A stretch of DNA of 64,000 bases from Streptomyces luteolus (GCF_029968015.1 NZ_JASCIS010000004.1:124001-188000); one strand, 5' to 3'; positions 9,620 through 18,677 are shown, counted from the first letter of the stretch. The notes: generated from the sequence alone by a model not told the origin. Translations and numbers: made by a program.

Positions 9620-10069
9620 GTGTCGTTCGAAGCCGAGTGGGCTGCGGCGAAGCAGGATGCAGCCGGCATGAGCCTCGCAAGTGCCGGGGACGGCGGCGGA
9701 TGGGCCGGCGGCGGCTCGGGAACCATCCGATCCGACAAGGCCGCCTGGAACCAGGCCGGGCAGTCGCTCATCACGCTGCGCGGGCACATCAAGAAGTCAC
9801 TCACCCAGCTCGAAGAAGGCCAAGCCGGCACTGGCACGGGCGGTGGCGAAGTCCTCAGCGGCAAGGCACTGAAGGAAGTCCACACCTCCTGGCAGAAGTA
9901 TCTGCAGGACGTGAGCCGTCGATGCGGAGAACTGCAGGGATTCTTCGAGAAGTTCGGCAACGACCAGGACAAGAACGACCAGGCCATCAAGAGTGCCCTG
10001 TCGAAGATGGCCGTCAAGGACGGCGACGAAGACACCGCCGGCGTCGGTGGCCAGAGCAAGGACCGGTGA
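9620..10069 (+). CDS. small helical ESX partner protein, WXG-like
   Basis: 149 residues: a Gly/Ser-rich N-terminus with WAGGG, then long helices (IRSDKAAWNQAGQSLITLRG and ALKEVHTSWQKYLQDVSRRC), ending in a charged flexible tail. It is related in pattern to the protein at 6057-6476. The GTG at 9620 follows AAGGGGGAG. It is followed nine bases later by the 606-residue hydrolase, so the two are very probably a secreted pair or a chaperone and its effector. No single WXG100 family call can be made with certainty. Confidence 0.72.
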   Translation: MSFEAEWAAAKQDAAGMSLASAGDGGGWAGGGSGTIRSDKAAWNQAGQSLITLRGHIKKSLTQLEEGQAGTGTGGGEVLSGKALKEVHTSWQKYLQDVSRRCGELQGFFEKFGNDQDKNDQAIKSALSKMAVKDGDEDTAGVGGQSKDR

Positions 10070-10078
10070 CCGGGAGCC

Positions 10079-11899
10079 ATGCACTTCGCAACCCTCAAAT
10101 CCCTGAAGCCGTCCGAGTTCTCGGAAGCCGCTGACGGCTATCGCAGCACCAGCGACATGGCGGGCAAGGCCCAGGAGAGCGTCGACAACGAGATCATCGT
10201 CAAGATGCGGGACTCCCTGAAAGGCGACACCACCGACGCCTCGATCCGCCAACTCCAGCGCCTGTCTCGCAACTTCCATTACACAGAGGTCGAATGCGGC
10301 CTCATCAGCACAGCCCTGAACGGACTCGCCCACGATCTGCAAGCCGCCCAGAAGAAGCTGCGCGAGGCTATCGCCGACGCGGAGGGGTCGAAGTTCACCG
10401 TGGGCGCCGACGGCTCGGTCAGCTACCCCGCGGCTGAAGCCAAGACCGACGGCAAGGCACCAGGGAGTTCGGCTTCCGGCGGCGCGAACATCGAGGGCTC
10501 CAACCTCGCCGAGGCCTTGCAACGCCAGGCCAACAGCGTCAACCCGAACCCGAACCACGCCATCGCGCAGGGCTACGCCAACCGCATTTCCCAGGCCGTA
10601 CAGGAAGCCACGGAGGCCGACGCGAAGTGGGCACCGAAGCTCCGGTCCCTCAAAGCGGACGACGACCTGGCGGTGTCCCACGGCGACTGGGCCGACGCCC
10701 AGAAGGACATGCAGGGCGTCCTCAAGGGCGCTGACGACTACTTGGACAGCATCACCGAGCCTCCCAAGGGCGGGAGCCCCAAGGAGAACGCGGAGTGGTG
10801 GCAGGGGCTGTCCGCCGAGGAGCGCGAGAGCTACGCGGCCCTGCACCCGGCCAGTATCGGAGCGATGGACGGACTACCGGCTGAAGTTCGGGACTCGGCG
10901 AACCGTACTGTTCTCGCGGAGACCAGGGGTAGATACGAACTCGAACTGAGCGGAATCCCGCAACCGCCCAAGCAATACGCCCCCAATCCCGACGGCAATT
11001 ATCCCGCTGTCGTTCAAACCGAGGCCTGGAAACAGTGGAACGAGCAGTATGGCGATAGGTACAGGTCCCTGAATAGCACCATAGGAGGCATGGACGCCAT
11101 CCAAGCTCGCCTCAAGGACACCGGGAAAGAAGGGTTGCCTCCAGCCTATCTATTGGGCTTCGACGATAAAGGCACTGGTCGAGCCATCGTCGCCAACGGA
11201 AACCCCGACGAGGCCGACCATACGGCAGTCTACGTCCCAGGAACATTTTCGAGCCTCCCTGAAGCGGGAGGCGATATCAAACGCATGACAGACCTTTGGC
11301 TCGAGGGGAATTCGCAGGCCCCGAATGCGTCACTCTCAACCGTCACCTGGATAGGTTACGATGCGCCGCAAAGCCTTGTGCCCGAGGCGATGGGGAAGGA
11401 GTGGGCGCTCGATGGCGCCCCCGAGCTGAATCAGTTCCTGGACGGCCTACAGGCCGTTCAGGGGGGTGCCGATAACAGCCACACTACGGTAATTGGCCAC
11501 AGCTACGGATCCACAACCGTCGGCGCAGCCGCCCTCACTGGAGATCTCTCTGCGGATGATGTCGTAGCGGCCGGAAGCCCTGGAATGCTTGTGGCCGATG
11601 CGAGCGAGCTCGATGTGGGCAAAGACCACGTGTGGTCCGAGACTGCGGGCGATGACCGTGTAGTGATCGGCGGGAAGGTAGCAGGCCTAGGTGGCTACAA
11701 ATGGGACGTCCACACATGGAACGGAATCCCCTACAACGCTGGATTCATGCAGATGGCCCCCTCCGATGAAGCATTCGGGGCCCATCGCATGACCGTGGAC
11801 ACGGAAGGGCACAGCGGCTACTGGGACGAGGGTTCACAGAGCCTCAAGAATCAAGCTTCCGTCGTCGTCGGTAAATACGACGACGTAAAGGAGGACTAG
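10079..11899 (+). CDS. T7SS effector-like protein: helical N-terminus plus DUF1023-type alpha/beta hydrolase
   Basis: 606 residues. Residues 1 to about 115 are helical and resemble an ESX targeting or pairing domain. A variable Ala/Ser-rich linker follows. The C-terminal third is an alpha/beta hydrolase of DUF1023 type, with nucleophile elbow GHSYGS (Ser about 475) and a likely catalytic His about 578 (EGHSGYW). Base composition falls from about 10.9 kb onward within this gene (codons such as ATA, AAT, TTG), suggesting the C-terminal domain was swapped in. The adjoining lipoprotein begins inside the stop codon. Lipase or esterase activity is inferred from the fold; targets are unknown. Confidence 0.8.
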   Translation: MHFATLKSLKPSEFSEAADGYRSTSDMAGKAQESVDNEIIVKMRDSLKGDTTDASIRQLQRLSRNFHYTEVECGLISTALNGLAHDLQAAQKKLREAIADAEGSKFTVGADGSVSYPAAEAKTDGKAPGSSASGGANIEGSNLAEALQRQANSVNPNPNHAIAQGYANRISQAVQEATEADAKWAPKLRSLKADDDLAVSHGDWADAQKDMQGVLKGADDYLDSITEPPKGGSPKENAEWWQGLSAEERESYAALHPASIGAMDGLPAEVRDSANRTVLAETRGRYELELSGIPQPPKQYAPNPDGNYPAVVQTEAWKQWNEQYGDRYRSLNSTIGGMDAIQARLKDTGKEGLPPAYLLGFDDKGTGRAIVANGNPDEADHTAVYVPGTFSSLPEAGGDIKRMTDLWLEGNSQAPNASLSTVTWIGYDAPQSLVPEAMGKEWALDGAPELNQFLDGLQAVQGGADNSHTTVIGHSYGSTTVGAAALTGDLSADDVVAAGSPGMLVADASELDVGKDHVWSETAGDDRVVIGGKVAGLGGYKWDVHTWNGIPYNAGFMQMAPSDEAFGAHRMTVDTEGHSGYWDEGSQSLKNQASVVVGKYDDVKED

Positions 11900-12465
11900 T
11901 GGCCACGCGCGCCGCCAAGGCAAGACGACCCCTCAAGCACCGAGTCATCTGCACGTTCGTCCCAGCACTAATAGCCGCGACAGGATGCAGCACTTCGATG
12001 AATGACCTGGACTACACGCCCGAAACTCTGAAAACCGAAGAGGCGCGAGATAAGACCAAAGCCATCTCGAGCAACGTCCTGGATATGATCGGCATCCGCG
12101 ACGGAAAGGTGACGAAGCCGGGGCCCGGGATCTCAGAATGCAGTGAAGACCCTGAACACCTTTACAAGACGCGCCACCCATGGTCGATCTATGACACTTC
12201 AGAAGACGACTTGAAGGCTGGATTTGAGCGCCTCAGGGAGCAACTCCCTAAGAACGGCTGGAAGATCGTCAAGTACGGCCCTAATGAAAGCGCCGCCGAA
12301 TCACTCGAACTGACTGCAGATTCCGAGAAAGATCGATTCTCGATCAATGCAGAGCTGCTGATTTCAAAGGGATCGAAAAGAAGGGAGGAGCCTATGATTC
12401 TTGTGCACGTAGTATCTGGCTGCTTCCGCGCCCCTGAGGGCACCAACCTGGACACCGAGTACTGA
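11899..12465 (+). CDS. lipoprotein, possible immunity partner of the upstream hydrolase
   Basis: 188 residues. A basic N-terminus is followed by FVPALIAATGC, a lipobox with Cys about 30, so the mature protein is probably anchored to the outer face of the membrane. The GTG start shares one base with the TAG of the hydrolase gene, so the two are coupled. GC is low like the hydrolase C-terminus, suggesting they moved together. Known parallel: Staphylococcus T7SS lipase TslA is neutralised by TilA lipoproteins; applying that here is inference. A generic surface lipoprotein is the alternative. Confidence 0.72.
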   Translation: MATRAAKARRPLKHRVICTFVPALIAATGCSTSMNDLDYTPETLKTEEARDKTKAISSNVLDMIGIRDGKVTKPGPGISECSEDPEHLYKTRHPWSIYDTSEDDLKAGFERLREQLPKNGWKIVKYGPNESAAESLELTADSEKDRFSINAELLISKGSKRREEPMILVHVVSGCFRAPEGTNLDTEY

Positions 12466-12783
12466 GGAACCTCGGAAATCGGGAGGTCCTGATCCGGTCC
12501 CCCTTGAAGCGGCATCAGGCCGGACCGCCCGGCCTCGGATGGCCATAGCGCTCCCCTGGGGGGGGGCGGGCCTCGTATGGCTGAGATCGACCTGAGTAGG
12601 GGTACTCAGAGCCGAAGCTCCAGGGCTGGCTACCGTGCTGGTCAGACAGCAGTCGCCATCCTCGGTGGCGCAGGCTCGGTAGCGTCCGGCCGGTTACGAT
12701 CTTTGCGCGAAATGACTGTTGTGACCGCCTGGCGCGATGGATAGGGTGGACAGGACTTAACTGGCCTGATAACGGGGGTTGTT
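12466..12783. other. intergenic stretch between ESX modules
   Basis: About 318 bases without a credible gene. It contains a run of nine G residues near 12560-12567 and the palindrome at 12592-12609. GC returns to the Streptomyces norm here after the low-GC lipoprotein gene. Confidence 0.6.
12592..12609. promoter_or_regulatory. perfect inverted repeat CTGAGTAGGGGTACTCAG
   Basis: Two exact 7-base arms (CTGAGTA and TACTCAG) flank GGGG. It lies 175 bases before the next ESX partner gene (12784) and has the same half-site as the repeat at 9533. It is likely an operator for a dimeric regulator or part of a conserved promoter. Confidence 0.55.
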
Positions 12784-13242
12784 GTGGCCGAAGGACGGCC
12801 CGGAAACGGCAAGGACCTTGCCGTCAGCAGAGTGGACCTGCAGACCTTCAAGAAGCGCATCGACGACCTCTTGGACCGTCTGAACGGTTCCCCTGCCCAG
12901 CACGGCAAGATCGGCGAACAGACCATCACCGCCGCCTCATACGGGACAGGCTTCGCGGCTGCGGAAGACCTGGGCAAGTCGTACGAAACGGTTCGCTCGC
13001 GCCTCGAGCGACTCAGCCGCGCCTTCGGTGAACAGATCGAGGGCCTGGGCATCGCCGTGCAGATCACGGACAAGGGTTACGAAGGCGTCGAAGCAGAGCA
13101 GGCAGAGCGCTATCAGACGATTCGCCGCCGCGCCGAGGAGCACTACCGTGAGCCTGCGCAGGACGCAGGCAGTGGTGCGGGCACCACGCCGCCGGCGGCC
13201 AACGGCGGTGCCGATGGCGCCACTTCCGGCACGTTCAGTTAA
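12784..13242 (+). CDS. small helical ESX partner protein
   Basis: 152 residues with two long amphipathic helices (FKKRIDDLLDRLNGSPAQHG and VRSRLERLSRAFGEQIEGLG), then a flexible Pro/Gly/Ala tail. The product probably pairs with the WXG-domain protein that starts 12 bases after it. The GTG start is preceded by AACGGGGG, and the next gene has the identical AACGGGGG before its ATG, so both use the same ribosome site sequence. No catalytic or membrane features. Confidence 0.72.
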   Translation: MAEGRPGNGKDLAVSRVDLQTFKKRIDDLLDRLNGSPAQHGKIGEQTITAASYGTGFAAAEDLGKSYETVRSRLERLSRAFGEQIEGLGIAVQITDKGYEGVEAEQAERYQTIRRRAEEHYREPAQDAGSGAGTTPPAANGGADGATSGTFS

Positions 13243-13254
13243 CGGGGGATCGGT

Positions 13255-14826
13255 ATGGCAGGGGACAACTTCGAAGGACGCTCACTGGCCGAGCTGCACG
13301 CCATGGTGGCCTCTGCGAAGCCGGAACACCTGAGCAGCGCTGCTGAGGCTCTGGGAGCGGCGGCTCCGGAGATCGATGCCATCGCCCGCGACCTCCGCAC
13401 GTATATCGGTCGGGTCGAGTGGGACGGCGTGGCCGCCGAGACCTTCCGGGAGTGGGGTCGAGGCATGGTCTCCGAGACACTCGCCCTTTCCGACTACACG
13501 GCCACCGTCAGCCAGGAAATGCAGAACTCCAGCCAGGCGCTGCGCTCTGCCCAGGCCGCGGTTCCGAAACCGGATGCGAAGACCTACGCGGACCCTGAGA
13601 AAGAAGAGCAGCGGAAGGCGGAGGAGGAGCCCAAGCGGCAGGAGGCCATCAACCAGCTGAACCGGCTCTCCTCGTACTACAACACTTCGGGCGAACGGAT
13701 GCTGGCGCAGCCGGAGCCTAACTTTGCGCCGCCGCCGGGTGATTCTGGTCGCAGCACGGAGCGTGAGTACGGGACAGAAAGCGCCTCTGCCAGCGGGGCG
13801 GTCTCCAACGGCACAACGGGGATGCCCAGTGGGACCTCTGGCGCTCCCGCACCTCTGCCAGGGCACACAGGCCGTGAAGCAAGCTCTGACCGCCCGACGC
13901 CGCCCATCGGCGACGGACCGGTGAACACGGGCATCGACTCCGTGACTGTGGCACCTCCTGAGGCAGGGACTACCCCGCCCAGCACACCGACTGGTCCGCA
14001 CACAAACAGCCCTGCTCCCTCACCAGCTGGGCCTGGGCTCCCACCGCCACCTGGTCCGATTACAGGAAAGCCGGGCACCGCGCCTTCGCAAGGCACCACT
14101 GGGACCACTCGTCCGGGCGTCTCTTCTCCCGGTTCGCCATCGGGCGGGAGTGCTGCAGGCCGCTCCGTACCCGGGGGTGGCAGGGTCACAGGACCACGGA
14201 CACCCCTGGGCACGGTGATCGGCGAAGGAACACACACAGGGCGTGGAGCGGTTGGTGGTCCCAGCACCGTTCCAAGCACACCGGCTCAGAGTGGTACCAG
14301 TGCCGGTCGCAGGTTGGCGACCCAGCCAGGAGGCCCTGTCGGGCCCCGGCTTCCCGGCACAGTCATCGGTGAAGGATCCTCCGCTGGTCGTCGTGTCGCG
14401 ACAGGGCCAGGACAGGTTCCGGGTTCGCCCACCCAACGCACTACACCGGTCGACAGACGGTTGGCTTCGGCACCTGGGGGGCCTGTAGGGCCCAACTCAC
14501 CCCGTGGGGGCGCGATTGGCGAGGGTGCCATGGCCGGGCGGACCGCTTCCGGCGCCTCCCCCATTCCTGGCACGCCGGCAGCAGGTAGTGCACCTTCCGG
14601 TAGACGACTCGCATCCGAGCCCGGCGGTCCTGTAGGTGCAACCCGGACGTCCGCACGCACACACGGGGAGTTCAACCCTGCAGGTACAGGGGCAATCCAC
14701 TCGGGCGCACCCACGCCCGCTCAAGACCGACGTCGGGGTGCGGGGAGTCGTCCCGACTACCTGGCAGAAGACGAAGAGACCTGGTCGACCGGTCGACACA
14801 GAACCGTCCCACCCGTCATCGACTAG
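13255..14826 (+). CDS. WXG100-domain protein with long Pro/Gly/Thr-rich repeat tail
   Basis: 523 residues. The N-terminal ~110 residues form a WXG100-like hairpin with the turn at EWDGVAAETF. Residues about 130-490 are low complexity with repeated blocks of the type GGPVGPxxPGTVIGEG and (A/S)GRRLAxxPGGPVG. The C-terminus has a compact acidic/aromatic motif (DEETW, then PPVID). The layout suggests a secreted or surface-exposed ESX substrate. It lies between its likely partner (12784) and the second mycosin (15 bases downstream), so it may be a dedicated mycosin substrate. No enzymatic domain seen. Confidence 0.72.
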   Translation: MAGDNFEGRSLAELHAMVASAKPEHLSSAAEALGAAAPEIDAIARDLRTYIGRVEWDGVAAETFREWGRGMVSETLALSDYTATVSQEMQNSSQALRSAQAAVPKPDAKTYADPEKEEQRKAEEEPKRQEAINQLNRLSSYYNTSGERMLAQPEPNFAPPPGDSGRSTEREYGTESASASGAVSNGTTGMPSGTSGAPAPLPGHTGREASSDRPTPPIGDGPVNTGIDSVTVAPPEAGTTPPSTPTGPHTNSPAPSPAGPGLPPPPGPITGKPGTAPSQGTTGTTRPGVSSPGSPSGGSAAGRSVPGGGRVTGPRTPLGTVIGEGTHTGRGAVGGPSTVPSTPAQSGTSAGRRLATQPGGPVGPRLPGTVIGEGSSAGRRVATGPGQVPGSPTQRTTPVDRRLASAPGGPVGPNSPRGGAIGEGAMAGRTASGASPIPGTPAAGSAPSGRRLASEPGGPVGATRTSARTHGEFNPAGTGAIHSGAPTPAQDRRRGAGSRPDYLAEDEETWSTGRHRTVPPVID

Positions 14827-14841
14827 GAGTTCCGCTTCCTT

Positions 14842-16053
14842 ATGTTCCGCTCCGTGCACCGCAGAGTCTGGCGTCGCGCTGTGCCCCTGGTGGGCGCCCT
14901 AACGCTGACTCACAGCGGCGCGCTCCTCCCCACAGCCCAAGCAGAGGACATCCAGTCCCGGCAGTGGTACCTCGACGCTATGCGCGCGGACGACCTGTGG
15001 AAGGTCAGCACAGGCAAAGGCGTGACCGTAGCGGTGCTCGACACAGGGGTCGACCCCGAAGCCGCTGAGATCCGGGGACGCGTTCTGCAAGGCAAGGACT
15101 TTTACAACACGGCCCCAGACGCATGGCGTGACACGAATGGGCACGGCACCAACATGGCCGTATCCATCGCCGGAAGTGGAGCGCAAGGCGGGCTTAAAGG
15201 GCTGGCTCCCGATGCGAAGATCCTTCCTGTAACAGTAATCAAGGACAAGGTCTCCATCGGCGGCGGAAAAGCCGCCGCAAAGGGAATTCGATACGCCGCC
15301 GACTCTGACGCCCGGATCATCAACCTTTCGATGGGTGGGCGGGCACTGGGTACGGATCGCGCAGAGCAGGAAGCTGCGGTGAAGTACGCACTCAGTAAAG
15401 GCAAGTTGATTTTCGCGAGCACCGGCAACGAGGGTGCTGAGCGCGTCGAATTCCCGGCGGCCATCCCCGGTGTTGTCGCAGTGGGCGCCGTCGGTACCAC
15501 GGGGAAGGTGTCCAAGTTCTCCAACACAGGCCCCCAAGTTGCCCTCGCAGCGCCAGGGGAGGAAGCCCCCATCCACTGCACGGAAAGCAGCGGGAAGTAC
15601 TGCGAGGGCGAAGGCACAAGCGTTGCCACCGCCCTAGCCTCAGCCTCCGCAGCCCTCATCTGGTCCAAGCACCCCGACTGGACTGCCAACCAGGTCCTTC
15701 GGGTCATGATGGATACCGCAGGACATAACGGCCCGGTCCCCAGTAAGTACATCGGCTACGGGACGGTCCGGCCCGCGCAGGTCCTCCTCGAGGGCAAGGG
15801 CGACCCCGGAGACCCGGACGTCAATCCGTTGCTCGCTGCACGTCAGAAGGAGTCGCCGAAGCCATCGGCATCCCCCGACACTGCGAAGAAGCAGGACAGT
15901 AAGGACTCTCAGAGTCACCCCCAGAAGGAGAAGGCCGCGAATGAGGCCGACGGGAATGGGACTCTCTGGATCGTTGCTGGCGTAGGTGGCGCGATCGTGG
16001 TTGTTGTCGGCGGTGCACTGGCCCTGCGTGCACGTAACAGGCAGGCAGGGTGA
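14842..16053 (+). CDS. mycP: second mycosin (type VII secretion S8 protease)
   Basis: 403 residues. Signal peptide (PLVGALTLTHSGALLPTAQA), subtilisin domain with Asp in VAVLDTGVD, His in TNGHGTNMA and Ser in EGEGTSVATALA, a Lys/Ser/Pro-rich stalk, and a C-terminal TM helix (WIVAGVGGAIVVVVGGALAL) with basic end. It is shorter and divergent from the mycosin at 6527-7813. It follows the repeat-rich WXG protein by 15 bases. Having two mycosins with only one visible set of eccB/C/D suggests specialised substrates. It converges on the dioxygenase gene at 16126. Confidence 0.92.
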   Translation: MFRSVHRRVWRRAVPLVGALTLTHSGALLPTAQAEDIQSRQWYLDAMRADDLWKVSTGKGVTVAVLDTGVDPEAAEIRGRVLQGKDFYNTAPDAWRDTNGHGTNMAVSIAGSGAQGGLKGLAPDAKILPVTVIKDKVSIGGGKAAAKGIRYAADSDARIINLSMGGRALGTDRAEQEAAVKYALSKGKLIFASTGNEGAERVEFPAAIPGVVAVGAVGTTGKVSKFSNTGPQVALAAPGEEAPIHCTESSGKYCEGEGTSVATALASASAALIWSKHPDWTANQVLRVMMDTAGHNGPVPSKYIGYGTVRPAQVLLEGKGDPGDPDVNPLLAARQKESPKPSASPDTAKKQDSKDSQSHPQKEKAANEADGNGTLWIVAGVGGAIVVVVGGALALRARNRQAG

Positions 16054-16125
16054 GCAAGTTCCGTGCGGCAAAGCCAATGACACACGGGTTACAGGACAAG
16101 GGGCAACAGGCCGTCGGCCGGGACT

Positions 16126-17250
16126 TCAGGACGTCCGTCCCTGACGCCGTAGGAAGCTCTTGAGAATCAGCTGGCGCTCGTCCTCCGGTACGGCTTCTTG
16201 CTCATCGCCCAGCGGAGCGCGGCCGTGGCTGGTCAGGTGCTGGTTGACGATGAGCAGGTCTCCGCTGTTGAGGGAGAGCTCTCGCTGCCCGACGATCAGT
16301 TCGCGTGTTAGGGCATGGGCCGACTTAACGTATGGGTCCTCGGGGTCGGCATCGGCGAGCATGTCTGGCGCGACCCTGACGTAGCCGCCGCGCGTTGCCA
16401 TGCCGTCAATCACCGGGAAGCGGCGCCATTCGACGCCGACGCCTTTCAGGCCGTCAAGCGGGCCGCACTCATAGCGCTGATGCGTGAGAAGCTCGGCGTC
16501 GCTGTCGTCGAGCCTCGCTACGGCGCGACGTGCCTGCGATACGAGGCTACGCCCCCCTCCCCAACGGTCGGGACGTACGCACAGCAGAGCCACGTAGTCC
16601 GGCGGCCACGTCGAGTTCGGAAGGTCCAGGTGGAGTGGCACGTAGCCGCCTGTGCCGTCCAGCGGGAACCACAACTCCCGATCGTCGATGGCCCGCAGTG
16701 GCGTCGCGATCAAGGTGAGCAGTGCGGTGACCGCCTTCAGAAAGTCGTCGCTCGTTCGGCATGCCTCCCGGAAGCCGGCCATCCGAAGCACAACGAATCC
16801 TTCGCCGTCCTCATCATCGAGGAACTCTCGACACTGACAGGCGAGTTCAAGGGCATCCGGGAGTTCGCGCAGCCCTCGCTCGTAGGCTTCTGCTTCCGCC
16901 GGTGCCAACAGGCCGTCGGTGAAGGCCGGAGCCGGAAGGGCCTCCGCGCGTCCAGCGAGGGCCTTCGTGAGGTCAGCCGGTACGAGGATGGTTAGCCGGT
17001 CCGCAGGAGGAGCTTTCACCGCGGCGTTGAACAGCTGGGATACAGCCAGCTCGTACCCGCTGTGCCGGGTCAGACCAGCGTGTTTGAGGCACCAGAGCTG
17101 CGCAGCGTCCGCATCGGGCTGGTCCTTTGAGCGTTCTCCGCAGATGAGGCAACTGGCGAAGTAGCAGACGGGCCAGGACCGTACAGCCTTCAGGGTCCAG
17201 TCCGCGAAGCCGTACCGGCGGCAGACACCCGCCTCGTTGATCGCGCTCAT
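16126..17250 (-). CDS. zinc-ribbon (DUF7848-like) / Fe(II)-2-oxoglutarate dioxygenase fusion
   Basis: 374 residues in two parts. Residues about 10-75 carry CLIC (C34, C37) and CLKH (C54, H57) within a Trp/Arg-rich segment of the Streptomyces DUF7848 type, probably a small zinc ribbon. Residues about 85-374 resemble TauD/clavaminate-synthase-like dioxygenases, with iron ligands H207 and D209 (PLHLDLP), distal H342 and 2OG-binding R344 (TSHGRAPL). Amino-acid hydroxylases such as VioC share this plan; the substrate is unknown. It overlaps the small upstream gene by 4 bases and both are divergent from an XRE regulator. Confidence 0.8.
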   Translation of the reverse strand: MSAINEAGVCRRYGFADWTLKAVRSWPVCYFASCLICGERSKDQPDADAAQLWCLKHAGLTRHSGYELAVSQLFNAAVKAPPADRLTILVPADLTKALAGRAEALPAPAFTDGLLAPAEAEAYERGLRELPDALELACQCREFLDDEDGEGFVVLRMAGFREACRTSDDFLKAVTALLTLIATPLRAIDDRELWFPLDGTGGYVPLHLDLPNSTWPPDYVALLCVRPDRWGGGRSLVSQARRAVARLDDSDAELLTHQRYECGPLDGLKGVGVEWRRFPVIDGMATRGGYVRVAPDMLADADPEDPYVKSAHALTRELIVGQRELSLNSGDLLIVNQHLTSHGRAPLGDEQEAVPEDERQLILKSFLRRQGRTS

Positions 17251-17630
17251 CCGTGAACCTCAGCCTGGAGCTGTGGCCCGTCGGCCTCGTCGTCCCCTTC
17301 GATTGCCTCGGTCTCGTCCTCCAGTATGGGCAATCGAGCGCCCCGGCTGTCCGCAACGCGCAGTACATCGCCGAGAGCCTGCGTCGTCGCCCGCAGCGCG
17401 AGCCGGAGGGCGTACTCGCCGGCCTTGCGGTCTCCCAGTACTGCTCGCGCTCCCTTGAGTACGTCGGCGCCGTCGCTCAGTTGGTCCGACTCGATGTCGT
17501 CTGCGAGGCGGGACAAGGAACCGTCGGGGTCGTTTGTCGACAGGTAGCACGGCTTGCCTGTGTCGTTCTCCCAAGGCAGCAGGCGCAGGCCGCGCGGGAG
17601 GCTCGGCAGGGCGTTCCGGTCGTAGCCCAT
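17247..17630 (-). CDS. hypothetical acidic protein paired with the dioxygenase
   Basis: 127 residues with no recognised domain. The opening (LPRGLRLLPWENDTGKPCYLS) is well ordered, a central helix follows, and the C-terminus is acidic (EDETEAIEGDDEADG). It overlaps the dioxygenase gene (ATGA-type junction), so the two are co-translated. Such small proteins are commonly seen next to DUF7848-type and XRE genes in Streptomyces, from memory. Function unknown. Confidence 0.65.
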   Translation of the reverse strand: MGYDRNALPSLPRGLRLLPWENDTGKPCYLSTNDPDGSLSRLADDIESDQLSDGADVLKGARAVLGDRKAGEYALRLALRATTQALGDVLRVADSRGARLPILEDETEAIEGDDEADGPQLQAEVHG

Positions 17631-17825
17631 TAGGCGATCACCTGCACTGCGTGCTCAGCAGACCGAGACCTCCGACCGCACCTCGGACGTGCACTGCCCG
17701 GTGCCTTACTCGTCGTCGTACGCATGCGCCAAGGATTCAGGCAGAGGTGGCATCAGCCCCATATCCGGGCGGTAATCTCACGGTGGGATGACTCTTCATC
17801 CCACGACGGTGCCCGGGGGAGGAAC

Positions 17826-18677
17826 ATGGCGACTGCGCTCGTACCGATCGAACTGCCGGAGTGGGCGTGGCAGCGAGCCGAGATCCGCGAAGCCTTGCGG
17901 AAGCGCGACATGGGCTCCGTGTTTCGGCACGTCCAGCAATACAGCGGCGCCAGCCAGGGCCGGATCGCCATGGCCGTGGGCATGACCCAGGCTCGAGTGA
18001 ATGAGGTCGTCAACGGACGACGGGAGATCACCCGACTGGATGTCTTCGAGCGGGTCGCAGATGGACTCAACATGCCCGCTGATGCAAGGCACTTACTCGG
18101 CTTGGCGTCTGGACGGGATGCGACGAGCGGTGGGCGCGCATTCGACTTGGCCGCGTTCCCGGAAGTCGTTCGCGTGTACCCGACTCAGGCGGCAGCTTCC
18201 GAAGACATCCAGCAGCTTGCCGTGTCCGCATCTGAATTGGACGTCCTCGCGGTGCGAGGGCTCGGGCTGATCGGGTTGAAGGACTCGCTTCTTCGCTCAT
18301 CCCTCAGCCGGCCCGAAGGGGAGAACGTCCCGCGGGTCCGCGTGCTGCTGCTCGATCCCGATTCGCCCGCTCTGGCTGTGCGCGCTGCCGAGATCGGGGA
18401 GTCGGCCGAGTCACTCGCCGGAGGGGTCAAGCTAGCCGAGGCACGGCTGCGCGAACTATCAGACGCATGTGACCTGAACGTCTACCGGTACTCGATGCAC
18501 CCGACGTGGCGCATCATCCGGCTGGACGGCACCATGTTCGTCTCAGCCTTCGACGCTGGCTGGGAAGGGCACGAATCGGCCGCCTACAAGGTCATGGAGA
18601 CGCCAAGTGGCCCTCTTTATCGAGGGTTTCAACGGATGTTCGCGTCGATGATCGATACCGGACGCCGTACCGTCTGA
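17826..18677 (+). CDS. XRE-family regulator with C-terminal sensor-like domain
   Basis: 283 residues. A helix-turn-helix is visible at about 40-95 (SQGRIAMAVGMTQARVNEVVNG). A long alpha/beta region of about 170 residues follows that resembles the phospholipase-D-like or effector portion found after XRE domains in Streptomyces (RVLLLDPDSPALAVRA and MHPTWRIIRLDGTMFVSAF). ATG 17826 follows GGGGGAGGAAC. It is divergent from 17247-17630, so it may control that operon. It is followed by the CYTH gene after 15 bases and is probably co-transcribed with it. Confidence 0.82.
   Translation: MATALVPIELPEWAWQRAEIREALRKRDMGSVFRHVQQYSGASQGRIAMAVGMTQARVNEVVNGRREITRLDVFERVADGLNMPADARHLLGLASGRDATSGGRAFDLAAFPEVVRVYPTQAAASEDIQQLAVSASELDVLAVRGLGLIGLKDSLLRSSLSRPEGENVPRVRVLLLDPDSPALAVRAAEIGESAESLAGGVKLAEARLRELSDACDLNVYRYSMHPTWRIIRLDGTMFVSAFDAGWEGHESAAYKVMETPSGPLYRGFQRMFASMIDTGRRTV

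Noticed and set aside
12466..12783. Possible tRNA or CRISPR in the spacer
   Set aside because: No tRNA arms and no repeats other than the single palindrome at 12592.
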